A DNA stretch of 64,000 bases from an uncultured Oscillospiraceae bacterium. GTDB taxonomy: Bacteria > Bacillota > Clostridia > Oscillospirales > Ruminococcaceae. Where the stretch lies: positions 10,439-74,438 of the forward strand of contig CAJULF010000001.1 in assembly GCA_910587135.1 (NCBI GenBank). Direction: 5' to 3'. Within the stretch, counting starts at the first letter, position 1. Every line of letters begins with the position of its first letter. Below the pieces are notes generated by a model. It made no database searches. It saw only the letters and a program-made list of their open reading frames with translations, and was not told the DNA's origin. A program made the position numbers and the translations under genes. Shown here in pieces: positions 52,117-59,511 of the stretch.

Positions 52117-52383
52117 TTAATTGGATTTCCATCTTTTAAGTGTGGGAAATATTTTTCTCATCTTCTCGCGGGCTTCTTCCGGAGTTTTGCAGTTATCGTC
52201 GATCCAAAACCCGATATCGTCCTCTATTCTTTCCTCCAAGGTTTCATCTTTCGTGAAATGACCGTCGGAGAAACAGTATTTGCAATAATCTTCATTAACA
52301 CTTCCATCCGCGTTTGTGCCGTGGTCGTCGTCCTTCATAATCATGGCACAGCTCTGACATATGTTATTCATCTTTTCCGTCAT
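52117..52383 (-). CDS. Small zinc-ribbon protein
   Basis: 88 residues: CQSCAMIM ... YCKYCFSDGHF, the pattern of the putative zinc-ribbon (Zn_ribbon_2) domain, then a charged helical C-terminus. AGGAGG lies 6 bases before the ATG at 52383. It overlaps the end of the XRE-VOC gene by 20 bp, so the two are made together. Confidence 0.82.
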   Translation of the reverse strand: MTEKMNNICQSCAMIMKDDDHGTNADGSVNEDYCKYCFSDGHFTKDETLEERIEDDIGFWIDDNCKTPEEAREKMRKIFPTLKRWKSN

Positions 52384-52975
52384 TAAATCCTCCTGTAATT
52401 TCGCACACGTTTTTGTCGGGGTCGTAAATGTCAAAATGGTAATAGCCCTCATGAACCTTTTCGATTTCAGTAGTTTCACCGATGTTCAGTTCTTTGAGCC
52501 TGATGTGCTCGCGCTTCAAATCCTCTACCCAGAAGTTAAGAACAAATTTGTGATCGCCGTCTACATAGTGATGTCCCGGAAGATTTGCCTCGTTCATTAT
52601 GGCAAGACATTTGTTGTCAAAGAAAAACTCGGCAAATTTATTACCGCAGTTGCGGGTGGATACCGTCATTGACAAGAGCTTCTCATAAAAGGCGATGGAC
52701 TTTTCAAAATCTCTCGCGATGAGATATACCGAACCGAGATGTATCTCCTGCGGGCGCAATTTCTTTAGATCCGCCGCTTCCAATAGAATTTCATTGGTTC
52801 CGACTCCGAACAATCTGCTCATAAGAACGATTTTGTCCACCTCGGGCAGCGACTGCTCCATTTCCCATTTTGAAACGGATTGCCTTGAAACATTGAGCAT
52901 TTCTGCCAGCTTCTCCTGTGTAAGTCCGTTGTTTATCCGCAGTTGCTGAATTCTGGTTCCTATACCCATTTCCAA
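52364..52975 (-). CDS. XRE-type HTH fused to a VOC (glyoxalase) domain
   Basis: 203 residues. Residues 1-65 are a Cro/CI helix-turn-helix (TRIQQLRINNGLTQEKLAEMLNVSRQSVSKWE). Residues about 78-195 are one VOC fold: LGSVYLIARDFEKSIAFYEKLL, AEFFFDNKCLAIMNEANLPGHH, FDIYDPDKNVCEITGGF. VOC domains bind metals or small ligands, or fosfomycin or bleomycin in resistance proteins. The fusion suggests a ligand-sensing regulator. GGAGGTATT precedes the start. Confidence 0.85.
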   Translation of the reverse strand: MEMGIGTRIQQLRINNGLTQEKLAEMLNVSRQSVSKWEMEQSLPEVDKIVLMSRLFGVGTNEILLEAADLKKLRPQEIHLGSVYLIARDFEKSIAFYEKLLSMTVSTRNCGNKFAEFFFDNKCLAIMNEANLPGHHYVDGDHKFVLNFWVEDLKREHIRLKELNIGETTEIEKVHEGYYHFDIYDPDKNVCEITGGFNDGKDE

Positions 52976-53059
52976 TACCTCCTTTTGAGTGTATTATATC
53001 ACGAATAAAATTTTTTTGCCACCAACTCTGCTTGGAATTTATGCAACCGCAAGTTGCCG

Positions 53060-53155
53060 CAGCTTGTAGAAAAAACCTATTGACAACGCAATGTCGGCGC
53101 ATGAAATTTTGAAATTTTTTTAAATAATCCAATTTAGGTCAACATTTATATACGG
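53060..53155 (-). repeat. R1 repeat with internal deletion
   Basis: Minus strand: CAGTCCGTATATAAATGTTG, ATTATTTAAAAAAATTTC, then directly TTTCATGCGCCGACATTGCG and GTTTTTTCTACAAGCTG. The whole hairpin core is missing while both ends remain (about 95 bp). A GCAAC-CGCAA-GTTGC hairpin lies 2 bases from the right end. Confidence 0.8.
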
Positions 53156-53238
53156 ACTGATTCAACTGTAAGCTGCTGTTTATCCGGATATTTATTCGCA
53201 AAAAGCGCGGCGCGTGTACTTTCGTAAATGCGGCTTTT

Positions 53239-53916
53239 TTAATCTGTTTTTCCGTCAGTGTCCATATTGGCTTTTATTTCTTTATACATCTCCTCCATTG
53301 TGAGCGCGGAAACTATCGCAATGACCTTTTTGTTCGCGGAAAATATCCGATAGATTATATCGTATCTTTCCACGCCGTGCTTTACGGTAAACACATAGAA
53401 ATCCGACAGCAGCTTTCTGGAGGGAGTTCCGCGGTAGGGATTTCGCGCAAGCGCGAGAAGCGCTTCGCTCAATGTTCCTCTTATCTCTTCGCTTTTTATT
53501 CCGCGGAAATATTTTTCCGCACCGTTCAGTAGCAGCAGGCGGCAGTCGCCGACCTTTCCCGTGCCGAGCAGCTCCTCTATTTCGCAAAGTTCCTCGTTGT
53601 TCTCAAAGGCGGAACGGCTTCTGTCCGCTGTCTTTCTCGTCGCGGCATAAAACCTCGGACGAATACGGTCGTATTCGTCCTCCAGCGCATCGTAGCTGAA
53701 GCCTTTGGACATGAGTTCCTTTATCAGAAGTCCCTCTACCGAATCGCCCGTGCTGTCACGGCAGGGACGGATTATTATCTCGTTATTCCTTATAATACAT
53801 TCCGCGTTCGCGGTGACCCCGATCTGCTCACAAAGGCTTTTCGGCACGGTTATGCTTCCGTCCGCCGAAGCCTTTACGATTTCCTTGTGGGGCTGAATGT
53901 TGAACATACCCGCCAT
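53239..53916 (-). CDS. AbrB/MazE-like domain fused to a RelE/ParE-like domain
   Basis: 225 residues. Residues about 10-50 form a SpoVT-AbrB swapped-hairpin domain (IVKASADGSITVPKSLCEQIGV, ECIIRNNEIIIRP). A helical linker follows. Residues about 145-220 resemble a RelE/ParE toxin (NPYRGTPSRKLLSDFYVFTV, ERYDIIYRIFSANKKVIAIVSALTMEEMYKEI). Antitoxin and toxin are normally separate proteins. The ATG at 53916 follows AAAGGAGAAA. The call of the second half rests on pattern only. Confidence 0.7.
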   Translation of the reverse strand: MAGMFNIQPHKEIVKASADGSITVPKSLCEQIGVTANAECIIRNNEIIIRPCRDSTGDSVEGLLIKELMSKGFSYDALEDEYDRIRPRFYAATRKTADRSRSAFENNEELCEIEELLGTGKVGDCRLLLLNGAEKYFRGIKSEEIRGTLSEALLALARNPYRGTPSRKLLSDFYVFTVKHGVERYDIIYRIFSANKKVIAIVSALTMEEMYKEIKANMDTDGKTD

Positions 53917-54130
53917 AATTTCTCCTTTATTTAAAAGTTTTTTTGTATCGCTGTGTTGTTCGGCCATGCCGTCATCAATCCGCTTTGCCGTGTGCTGTCA
54001 TAGCGGCGGATTGTGAAAAATTTATGCGGCATGGCTTTAGCTGTTTGGCGAAGATCATATACAATTCGTGCATATTTTCAAATATGAAAACATCGTCTTT
54101 GTATGTTACGGTCATACGCGCGGCTTTTTC

Positions 54131-54199
54131 TTATTCCTTGCGCACCCCGCCAACGATATAAGCAGAGCCGCGCACCGCGGCGGCAGTAAATTTTTTCAT
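54131..54199 (-). CDS. Possible 22-residue peptide after an XRE gene
   Basis: MKKFTAAAVRGSAYIVGGVR then KE, preceded by GAAAGGATC, 28 bp downstream of the small XRE gene on the same strand. It is basic and mildly hydrophobic. Too short to judge by coding statistics. Confidence 0.35.
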   Translation of the reverse strand: MKKFTAAAVRGSAYIVGGVRKE

Positions 54200-54227
54200 T
54201 ATGGTGATCCTTTCGCAACAAAACTAT

Positions 54228-54455
54228 TTAAACATTAAAAATTTCATCGTATTCAACATTTAAAATTTTCTTCAATATGATTATCTCATCGGGATAAAGG
54301 TGGCGCTGCCCGACCTCGATCTTTGCAACGGCGCTTCTTGTAATATCGCAGCCATTGACCTGAAACTTTGCCGCCATCTGCTCCTGTGTCAGATTTCTCT
54401 TTTCGCGCAGGGCTTTGATGTTTTCACCTGTGATTTTTTCAAGCTCCTTGTTCAT
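54228..54455 (-). CDS. Small XRE-family HTH regulator
   Basis: 75 residues, one Cro/CI helix-turn-helix (GENIKALREKRNLTQEQMAAKF, DITRSAVAKIEVGQRHLYPDE). AAGGAG lies 7 bases before the ATG at 54455; the longer open frame passes through that site. It is divergent from the XRE gene at 54660, with a shared AT-rich control region. Confidence 0.85.
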   Translation of the reverse strand: MNKELEKITGENIKALREKRNLTQEQMAAKFQVNGCDITRSAVAKIEVGQRHLYPDEIIILKKILNVEYDEIFNV

Positions 54456-54508
54456 TATAATCTCCTTGCCATTTCGCACCATACCGTTTCATGACTATTG
54501 ATTTTGTT

Positions 54509-54545
54509 ATAAGTGTATTGTATGGCATCTTTACACTTATATAAT
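54509..54545. promoter_or_regulatory. Operator/promoter between divergent XRE genes
   Basis: Perfect inverted repeat ATAAGTGTA / TACACTTAT (54509-54517 and 54532-54540, 14-bp spacer) overlapping a plus-strand promoter TTGTAT-N16-TATAAT (54518-54545). Likely the binding site of one of the flanking regulators. Confidence 0.65.
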
Positions 54546-54659
54546 ATTATAACATATTGAGAATGCCTTGTCCCAGCACTATATTAATTTATTGTTTTGA
54601 TTATTATAGTATGTTGATAATATTTATACAAATTATTAAAATAGAGAAGGGGGAGTAAT

Positions 54660-55007
54660 ATGGATAATAAATTTGATTATGGAGAAAGACTGCGGCAGCT
54701 TCGCTGTGAACGAGGTCTTACACAAGAAGAAGTATCCCTTCGCGCAGATATAACCGTTTCTTATTATGGTCAGCTTGAGCGCGGCACGGCAAACCCTACA
54801 GTTATCACGCTCAATAAAATATGCAGTGCAATGAATGTTTCGATAGCTGATGTTTTTACTGTATCGGATACGAATTTGTTGGGCATAGACGCGGTGTCTA
54901 TGCAGATACTCCACTTTCTATCCGGCAAGACCGAAGAGGAAAAATCGACCGCCCTTGCTCTCATCAAAACCGCCTTTAAGCTCCAGAATCACAACGATTC
55001 CCGATGA
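54660..55007 (+). CDS. XRE-family HTH regulator
   Basis: 115 residues: N-terminal HTH (YGERLRQLRCERGLTQEEVSLRADITVSYYGQLERGTANPT) and a C-terminal helical part (about 75-110). GGGGGAG precedes the ATG. The C-terminal part is too short for a TPR peptide sensor. Confidence 0.85.
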   Translation: MDNKFDYGERLRQLRCERGLTQEEVSLRADITVSYYGQLERGTANPTVITLNKICSAMNVSIADVFTVSDTNLLGIDAVSMQILHFLSGKTEEEKSTALALIKTAFKLQNHNDSR

Positions 55008-55064
55008 TTTGTATATATTCACCAATAGCGGGCAATAAATTGCCTGCTATTTTTGTCTATTTAG

Positions 55065-55097
55065 TACCTTGCAAAACATAATACCTTGTGCTATAAT
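55065..55097 (+). promoter_or_regulatory. PadR operon promoter 1 with paired TACCTTG sites
   Basis: TTGCAA (55069) -N17- TATAAT (55092). Two TACCTTG heptamers begin at 55065 and 55082, 17 bp apart, covering the -35 and the spacer. Probable PadR operator. Confidence 0.75.
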
Positions 55098-55110
55098 AAG
55101 ACTGTAAGAT

Positions 55111-55266
55111 ATGAAAGACCGAAAAGCTGTGATGATTGCGGCGTCGGATTTTTTTAAAGCAAGCTACCTTGTAAGGCAAGATACCTTGAAGTATAAAGTA
55201 GGGCGCGGGGAGAACACTAATGCTGCTCTCTGTAAGCTGCTGCTATTGGGGGGCGTGAGAGAATGA
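55111..55266 (+). CDS. Possible 51-codon leader open frame before padR
   Basis: ATG at 55111 to TGA at 55264-55266, overlapping the padR ATG (ATGA). The RBS is poor (CTGTAAG). It spans the second promoter. Its peptide resembles nothing known; translational coupling is possible, chance is equally so. Confidence 0.25.
   Translation: MKDRKAVMIAASDFFKASYLVRQDTLKYKVGRGENTNAALCKLLLLGGVRE
55165..55197 (+). promoter_or_regulatory. PadR operon promoter 2 with paired TACCTTG sites
   Basis: TTGTAA (55169) -N17- TATAAA (55192), with TACCTTG at 55165 and 55182. Same geometry as promoter 1, shifted by exactly 100 bp. CTTG-N5-CAAG dyad inside. Confidence 0.75.
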
Positions 55267-55580
55267 ATTCTCAGTTAAAACGCGGAACTCTGGAGCTGTG
55301 TGTTCTGTCGATAGTGAACGAGCACGACTGCTACGGCTACGAGCTGGTGAACAGGATTTCGGAATGTATGCAGGTGACGGAGGGTACGATATACCCCCTT
55401 ATGAAGCGCCTTAAAGATTCGGGAACGATAGACAGCTACATTGTCGAGTCGCAGGAGGGACCGCCGCGGAAATATTATAAGATAACAGACATAGGCTCGG
55501 GCGAGCTGGAAAGGCTTTCAAGAGAGTGGTTTGAGTTTATAGACAGCGTTAATAAGCTGCTGAAAGGGGACAAAGGGTAA
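55263..55580 (+). CDS. PadR-family transcriptional regulator
   Basis: 105 residues, winged helix. The typical line QLKRGTLELCVLSIVNEHDCYGYELVNRISE, then EGTIYPLMKRLKDSGTIDSYIVES and PPRKYYKITDIGSGEL, all match the PadR domain. The ATG follows GGGGGGCGTGAGAGA. It heads the operon whose later genes are HAAS and DUF4097 proteins, a common arrangement in Firmicutes envelope-stress loci. Probably represses its own promoters. Confidence 0.93.
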   Translation: MNSQLKRGTLELCVLSIVNEHDCYGYELVNRISECMQVTEGTIYPLMKRLKDSGTIDSYIVESQEGPPRKYYKITDIGSGELERLSREWFEFIDSVNKLLKGDKG

Positions 55581-56770
55581 TGGTTGCTAATAACAGGGAA
55601 GATTTTTTGTTTCAGCTCCACAACGAGCTTCACAGAATAGGAGTGGACGCAAGCTCGGAAATTTTCTCGGATTTTGAGGAGCATTTCAAAGCGAGCGCCA
55701 ACGAGGGCCTGTCCGAAGAGGAAACCTGCCGCAGGCTCGGCGACGTCAAGGAGATAGCCCGCAGCTATATCGACATCGAAAGCAGCCGCATAAACAGTAT
55801 AGTGGCACAGGCGATAGAAGCGGACAGACCGCATGTCAGCCTGACAAAGCCGGGCAAAGATGTTCCCGCGGATCTGAATCTGATAAAGGATAAGGAAGAT
55901 AAGTCGTCCGAGCCGCTTCCGGAATATACCCCGCAGCATTTCAGCGCGGAAATATATCCCAACACGCAGTCACAATCCGCAGACAGTTCACAGACAAACG
56001 CGGCGGGCGGCGCCGATAACTCAAATGCCGGAATCGGCAGCGCGGAAGGCAATGCTCAGGCAGGTCAGACGGATCAGCCCAGCCAGTCCCTCGGGGACGC
56101 TTTCGGAGCGGCGGGCAGAGCGATAGGCGAAGCCGCCAAAGCTGCGGGTCACGCGATAGGCGAGGCGTTTTCCGCCGACGCGGTGAAAACGGCGGGAAGA
56201 AACGCCGCCGAAGCGGCAAAGAACGCGGGCGGAGTCGTTGCGGATAAGGTGAAAGCCGCCGCCGAAAACGCGCGGAACGCACATCAGACTCACCAGGCGT
56301 ACCATAACGGTCAGCCCGAAACCGCCGTACCTCAGCCCTCAAACGAGTCGCGCGAGTACAATTCTTCCGACCGCCGCGGGGAGATACCGCCGCAGTACGG
56401 TACAAAGGCAGGCACGGGAAAGGGCTTCAGTTTCAAGGACGTAAAGGGAATGCCGATGAATCCAAGCTTCGGAAAGCTGTTCGGCTGCATTTGTTTGGAT
56501 CTGTTCGTGTGGTCGTGGCTCGTGGCTCTGCTGGGCGCTCTTGCGGTGGAGATAGGCGCGGGAGGATTTGTCTGGTGTCTGTCACACGGTTTTGGCGGTA
56601 TGTTCGGGGGGCTATACTCATATCATATAATAAGCCGTATTTTCTACGGTATCGCGATGATCTCGCTCGGAGTTATAATGCTGCTTCTGGGCATACTGTT
56701 GGTAAAGGGAATAATAAAGCTTGTGAAGCATATCGTGCTCATGCACGTGAAGGCTTTGTACGATTTATAA
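55580..56770 (+). CDS. HAAS (DUF1700) membrane protein with Ala-rich repeat region
   Basis: 396 residues. N-terminal HAAS domain (about 1-60: FLFQLHNELHRIGVDASSEIFSDFEEHF, LSEEETCRRLGDVKEIARSYI). Then a long disordered linker, an Ala/Gly/Lys-rich segment at about 175-235 with LEA-like 11-residue periodicity (AGRAIGEAAKA, AGHAIGEAFSA, AGRNAAEAAKN), and two or three C-terminal membrane helices. HAAS domains partner with PadR regulators. The start overlaps the padR stop (TAATG). Confidence 0.85.
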   Translation: MVANNREDFLFQLHNELHRIGVDASSEIFSDFEEHFKASANEGLSEEETCRRLGDVKEIARSYIDIESSRINSIVAQAIEADRPHVSLTKPGKDVPADLNLIKDKEDKSSEPLPEYTPQHFSAEIYPNTQSQSADSSQTNAAGGADNSNAGIGSAEGNAQAGQTDQPSQSLGDAFGAAGRAIGEAAKAAGHAIGEAFSADAVKTAGRNAAEAAKNAGGVVADKVKAAAENARNAHQTHQAYHNGQPETAVPQPSNESREYNSSDRRGEIPPQYGTKAGTGKGFSFKDVKGMPMNPSFGKLFGCICLDLFVWSWLVALLGALAVEIGAGGFVWCLSHGFGGMFGGLYSYHIISRIFYGIAMISLGVIMLLLGILLVKGIIKLVKHIVLMHVKALYDL

Positions 56771-56783
56771 GAAGGTGATAAAA

Positions 56784-58007
56784 ATGTTAAAAAAATTATT
56801 CGGGATATTTATCCCCCTGTGCATTTTCTCTTTTATCGCTTTCGGAGTTTCCGCGGCGGTGCTTGGCACGGGCTACGGCAGTACGGATTATGCGGAGGCG
56901 TCAATGGAGTATGACGCGTTGATTTCAGCGGGAAGCGGCTCTTCATGGGAGATAAACGAGGGCTATACAAACATAAGGCTGGACGCGGGAGCGTATAACA
57001 TAACGTTTGTTCCGGGTGAAGACGGCGATGACACCACCTATTTTTACGCGGAGCGCTCCTCCGATAATTACGGTGACATTTATACCGATGTAGTGGGTGA
57101 TACGCTTGAGATAACCATAGGAAACAGTTACTTGAATTTCGGATTTGATTATCTTGAAAGATTGTTCGAGGCTATCAGAACGGGTGAGGGCTTTGACAAT
57201 ATCTTCTCCGGATGCAGCCTGAACATAGTCGTGCCGCCAAGGATATATGAGTCCATTGAGGTAAATATCGGCTCGGGGCGTCTGGAGATGACAGATATCA
57301 ATGCGCAGAGCAACACTCTTTATCTCAATTCGGGCATGCTGAGCTATGTAAGCGGTACGGATTTTATAGCGGATTCCATGGACATTGAGGTAGGATCGGG
57401 CTATATCCAGGCAAACGGAATGCATACGAGAGAATATGATATCGATATAAATTCGGGAACATATGAGATATTCGGGCTTTCGGGCGATGGCGAAATAGAC
57501 GTGAACAGCGGAAGCGGAACTATTGAATTTTACAGACTGGACGGAGACTGCGACGTTTATATGAACAGCGGCACTCTGGGAATATACGTTCCCGGCAACG
57601 CTTCCGCAAAGCTTACCGCGGATATAAATTCGGGCGGAGTATACGTCAGCGCGGCGGAGTCCGATTCAAGAATGCGTGACGGAGATATCATTACGCTCGG
57701 CGGCGGCGAGTATGAAATGAACCTCACCTTAAATTCGGGAAGGGTGACCGTTTCGGCGCTCAGTTATGCGGAATCCGAAGCTGTAACGCCGGATTTGCCG
57801 CAGATAGATTTCGGCATTGTTGCAAACGGCGATTCATTAACACAAATCGATGCGGTAACATCAATCGTTGAGGAGCAGGTGGAGAGCGCCGTTGAAATAG
57901 CGGCGGAAAATATCTCTTATTTTGTTGAAGCGCCGGAAGCTCCCAAAGCACCGAGCGCTCCGAAACCGCCGAAAGCTCCGCAGGTTTCCGCTTTGGCGTT
58001 ATCATGA
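56784..58007 (+). CDS. Secreted DUF4097-type beta-helix protein
   Basis: 407 residues. N-terminal membrane/signal segment (about 5-30), then a right-handed beta-helix region (about 55-330) with repeated Asn/Gly-Ser-Gly turns such as LNSGMLSYVSG, VGSGYIQANG, INSGTYEIFG and VNSGSGTIEFY. The C-terminal tail is Pro/Ala/Lys-rich (about 385-405). The ATG at 56784 follows GAAGGTGAT; a GTG three codons earlier overlaps that site. Confidence 0.82.
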   Translation: MLKKLFGIFIPLCIFSFIAFGVSAAVLGTGYGSTDYAEASMEYDALISAGSGSSWEINEGYTNIRLDAGAYNITFVPGEDGDDTTYFYAERSSDNYGDIYTDVVGDTLEITIGNSYLNFGFDYLERLFEAIRTGEGFDNIFSGCSLNIVVPPRIYESIEVNIGSGRLEMTDINAQSNTLYLNSGMLSYVSGTDFIADSMDIEVGSGYIQANGMHTREYDIDINSGTYEIFGLSGDGEIDVNSGSGTIEFYRLDGDCDVYMNSGTLGIYVPGNASAKLTADINSGGVYVSAAESDSRMRDGDIITLGGGEYEMNLTLNSGRVTVSALSYAESEAVTPDLPQIDFGIVANGDSLTQIDAVTSIVEEQVESAVEIAAENISYFVEAPEAPKAPSAPKPPKAPQVSALALS

Positions 58008-58043
58008 TTCAAACGGGGTTGAACCCCATGAAAGGAGTATATT

Positions 58044-58886
58044 ATGGCAGACAAGCAGATTTACAGATTCCCCAACGAGATTGAAAAGGTAGAGATAGGC
58101 TCAATCGGCGCTAAAATAATTGTAAAGCGTCATGAGGAGGAGATAATCATAGCGGAGTACGACAATCCCCGCGATACCCCCGAATTTGCCGCGACTTTAA
58201 GCGGAAAAACGCTGTCGCTGAAGGAAAAATTGTCGCTGAGCATTTTCGGCAGCAAGCCCACGGAGGGATATTCCATCACGGTTTATCTTCCCGACAGGTG
58301 CTTTGAGAAGCTGGCGGTGAATACCGCCTCCGGCGGCGCGGAGGTAGAGGGCGTAACGGCGCGGGAATTCGACTTGAACACCGCCTCCGGCGAGATAAAT
58401 ATCAACGCTTATTTTGAAAATATCACGCTTCAGTCCGCTTCGGGAAATATCACGCTCACCAATCCCACCGACAAGCCCGCAAAGTCCATTCATACCTGCA
58501 CCGTGTCGGGCAACGCGACGGTTATGGGATACCGCTCCGAGAAATTCAGTCTTCATTCCGTTTCGGGCAGAACCGTATACAACGGCGCGAGCGGCGCGGG
58601 AAAGGTAGCGGTGACATCGGGAACGGTTGAGGTAAGCTACGCGGAATGGAACGGTGATCTTGATATAAGCGCGATAAGCGGCTCGGTAAATCTTTCGCTT
58701 CCCAAGGATTCGGGGCTGGATATCAGCTTCGGAGGTATCTCGGGTACGCTCAAGACCGACCTCGGAAACGAGCGCGGCAGCTTCACCACACTGGGCAAGG
58801 GAACTTCCGGAGAATTTGGCGGGGAGAACAAGCATAAGCTCACCGTAAATCTCACCAGCGGAGTGGTCACTGCGGCTCAGGTGTGA
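58044..58886 (+). CDS. DUF4097-type protein
   Basis: 280 residues, beta-helix repeats (NTASGGAEVEGV, NTASGEININA, QSASGNITLTN, HSVSGRTVYNG, SAISGSVNLSL). No signal peptide, unlike the previous gene, so it may act in the cytoplasm or at the inner membrane face. GAAAGGAG precedes the ATG. 36 bp after the previous gene, same operon. Confidence 0.85.
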   Translation: MADKQIYRFPNEIEKVEIGSIGAKIIVKRHEEEIIIAEYDNPRDTPEFAATLSGKTLSLKEKLSLSIFGSKPTEGYSITVYLPDRCFEKLAVNTASGGAEVEGVTAREFDLNTASGEININAYFENITLQSASGNITLTNPTDKPAKSIHTCTVSGNATVMGYRSEKFSLHSVSGRTVYNGASGAGKVAVTSGTVEVSYAEWNGDLDISAISGSVNLSLPKDSGLDISFGGISGTLKTDLGNERGSFTTLGKGTSGEFGGENKHKLTVNLTSGVVTAAQV

Positions 58887-59086
58887 CGGATTGCGTTTTC
58901 GCTCATAATGCTTGGGGCGGCGGGGATTTTAAGCTACAGTTCAAAAGGTTTGGTTGTTCGCGCCTGCGTATAGATTCGGTTATTTTCGGAGAACCAAGCC
59001 GCCCCGGCATTATTATAAAAGCTTTTTGAACGCTGACTTTTTATCAGGGGCTGCAAAAAATATAAAATTAAAATCCGGAGGTGCAT

Positions 59087-59260
59087 ATGGAAGGCAAAAA
59101 AGGAAGTGTAGTCCGCGGAGTGCTTTTCGCGGGGATAGCGGTGGGTACAGTCCTGCTTTCGGCGGCGATAGTGCTTTTCACGCCGCTTAACAGGCTGCTT
59201 AACAAGATACCGCGCAAAAACGCGGAAGCGCCGGAGGAAACAACGGCGGACGAAGAATAA
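59087..59260 (+). CDS. 57-residue single-helix membrane protein
   Basis: Basic start (MEGKKGSVVRG), one hydrophobic helix (about 12-34), a basic patch (NRLLNKIPRKN) and an acidic tail (EETTADEE). CCGGAGG lies 6 bases before the ATG. It follows the DUF4097 genes by 200 bp and ends before a terminator. The layout resembles small stress or phage-shock membrane proteins, but no family can be assigned. Confidence 0.7.
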   Translation: MEGKKGSVVRGVLFAGIAVGTVLLSAAIVLFTPLNRLLNKIPRKNAEAPEETTADEE

Positions 59261-59315
59261 AAAATTATCTCCGCGGCAGAGGAAAGCCACAGTCCGCGCC
59301 GCAGAGTTAATATAT

Positions 59316-59362
59316 AAGCCCCGACCCCTCGGCGAATAAAACGCCGAAGGCTATCGGGGCTT
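59316..59362 (+). terminator. Terminator of the PadR operon region
   Basis: AAGCCCCGA / TCGGGGCTT with an inner CGGCG/CGCCG stem; followed by a moderately T-rich run. Confidence 0.65.
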
Positions 59363-59443
59363 ATGCTTTATGTAATGCTTTTTTCTCAATATCCGTAATT
59401 TATAATCAACGGTCATGTGTTAAAAGATTAACATGTTTTCTTC

Positions 59444-59472
59444 TTGACAATATAGGAATAATATGCTAAAAT
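59444..59472 (+). promoter_or_regulatory. Promoter of the lipoprotein gene at 59512
   Basis: TTGACA-N17-TAAAAT, about 40 bp before the ATG. Confidence 0.75.
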
Positions 59473-59511
59473 GACATTTAAGTATAAACATTTCTAAGGT
59501 GGTTACGATTT

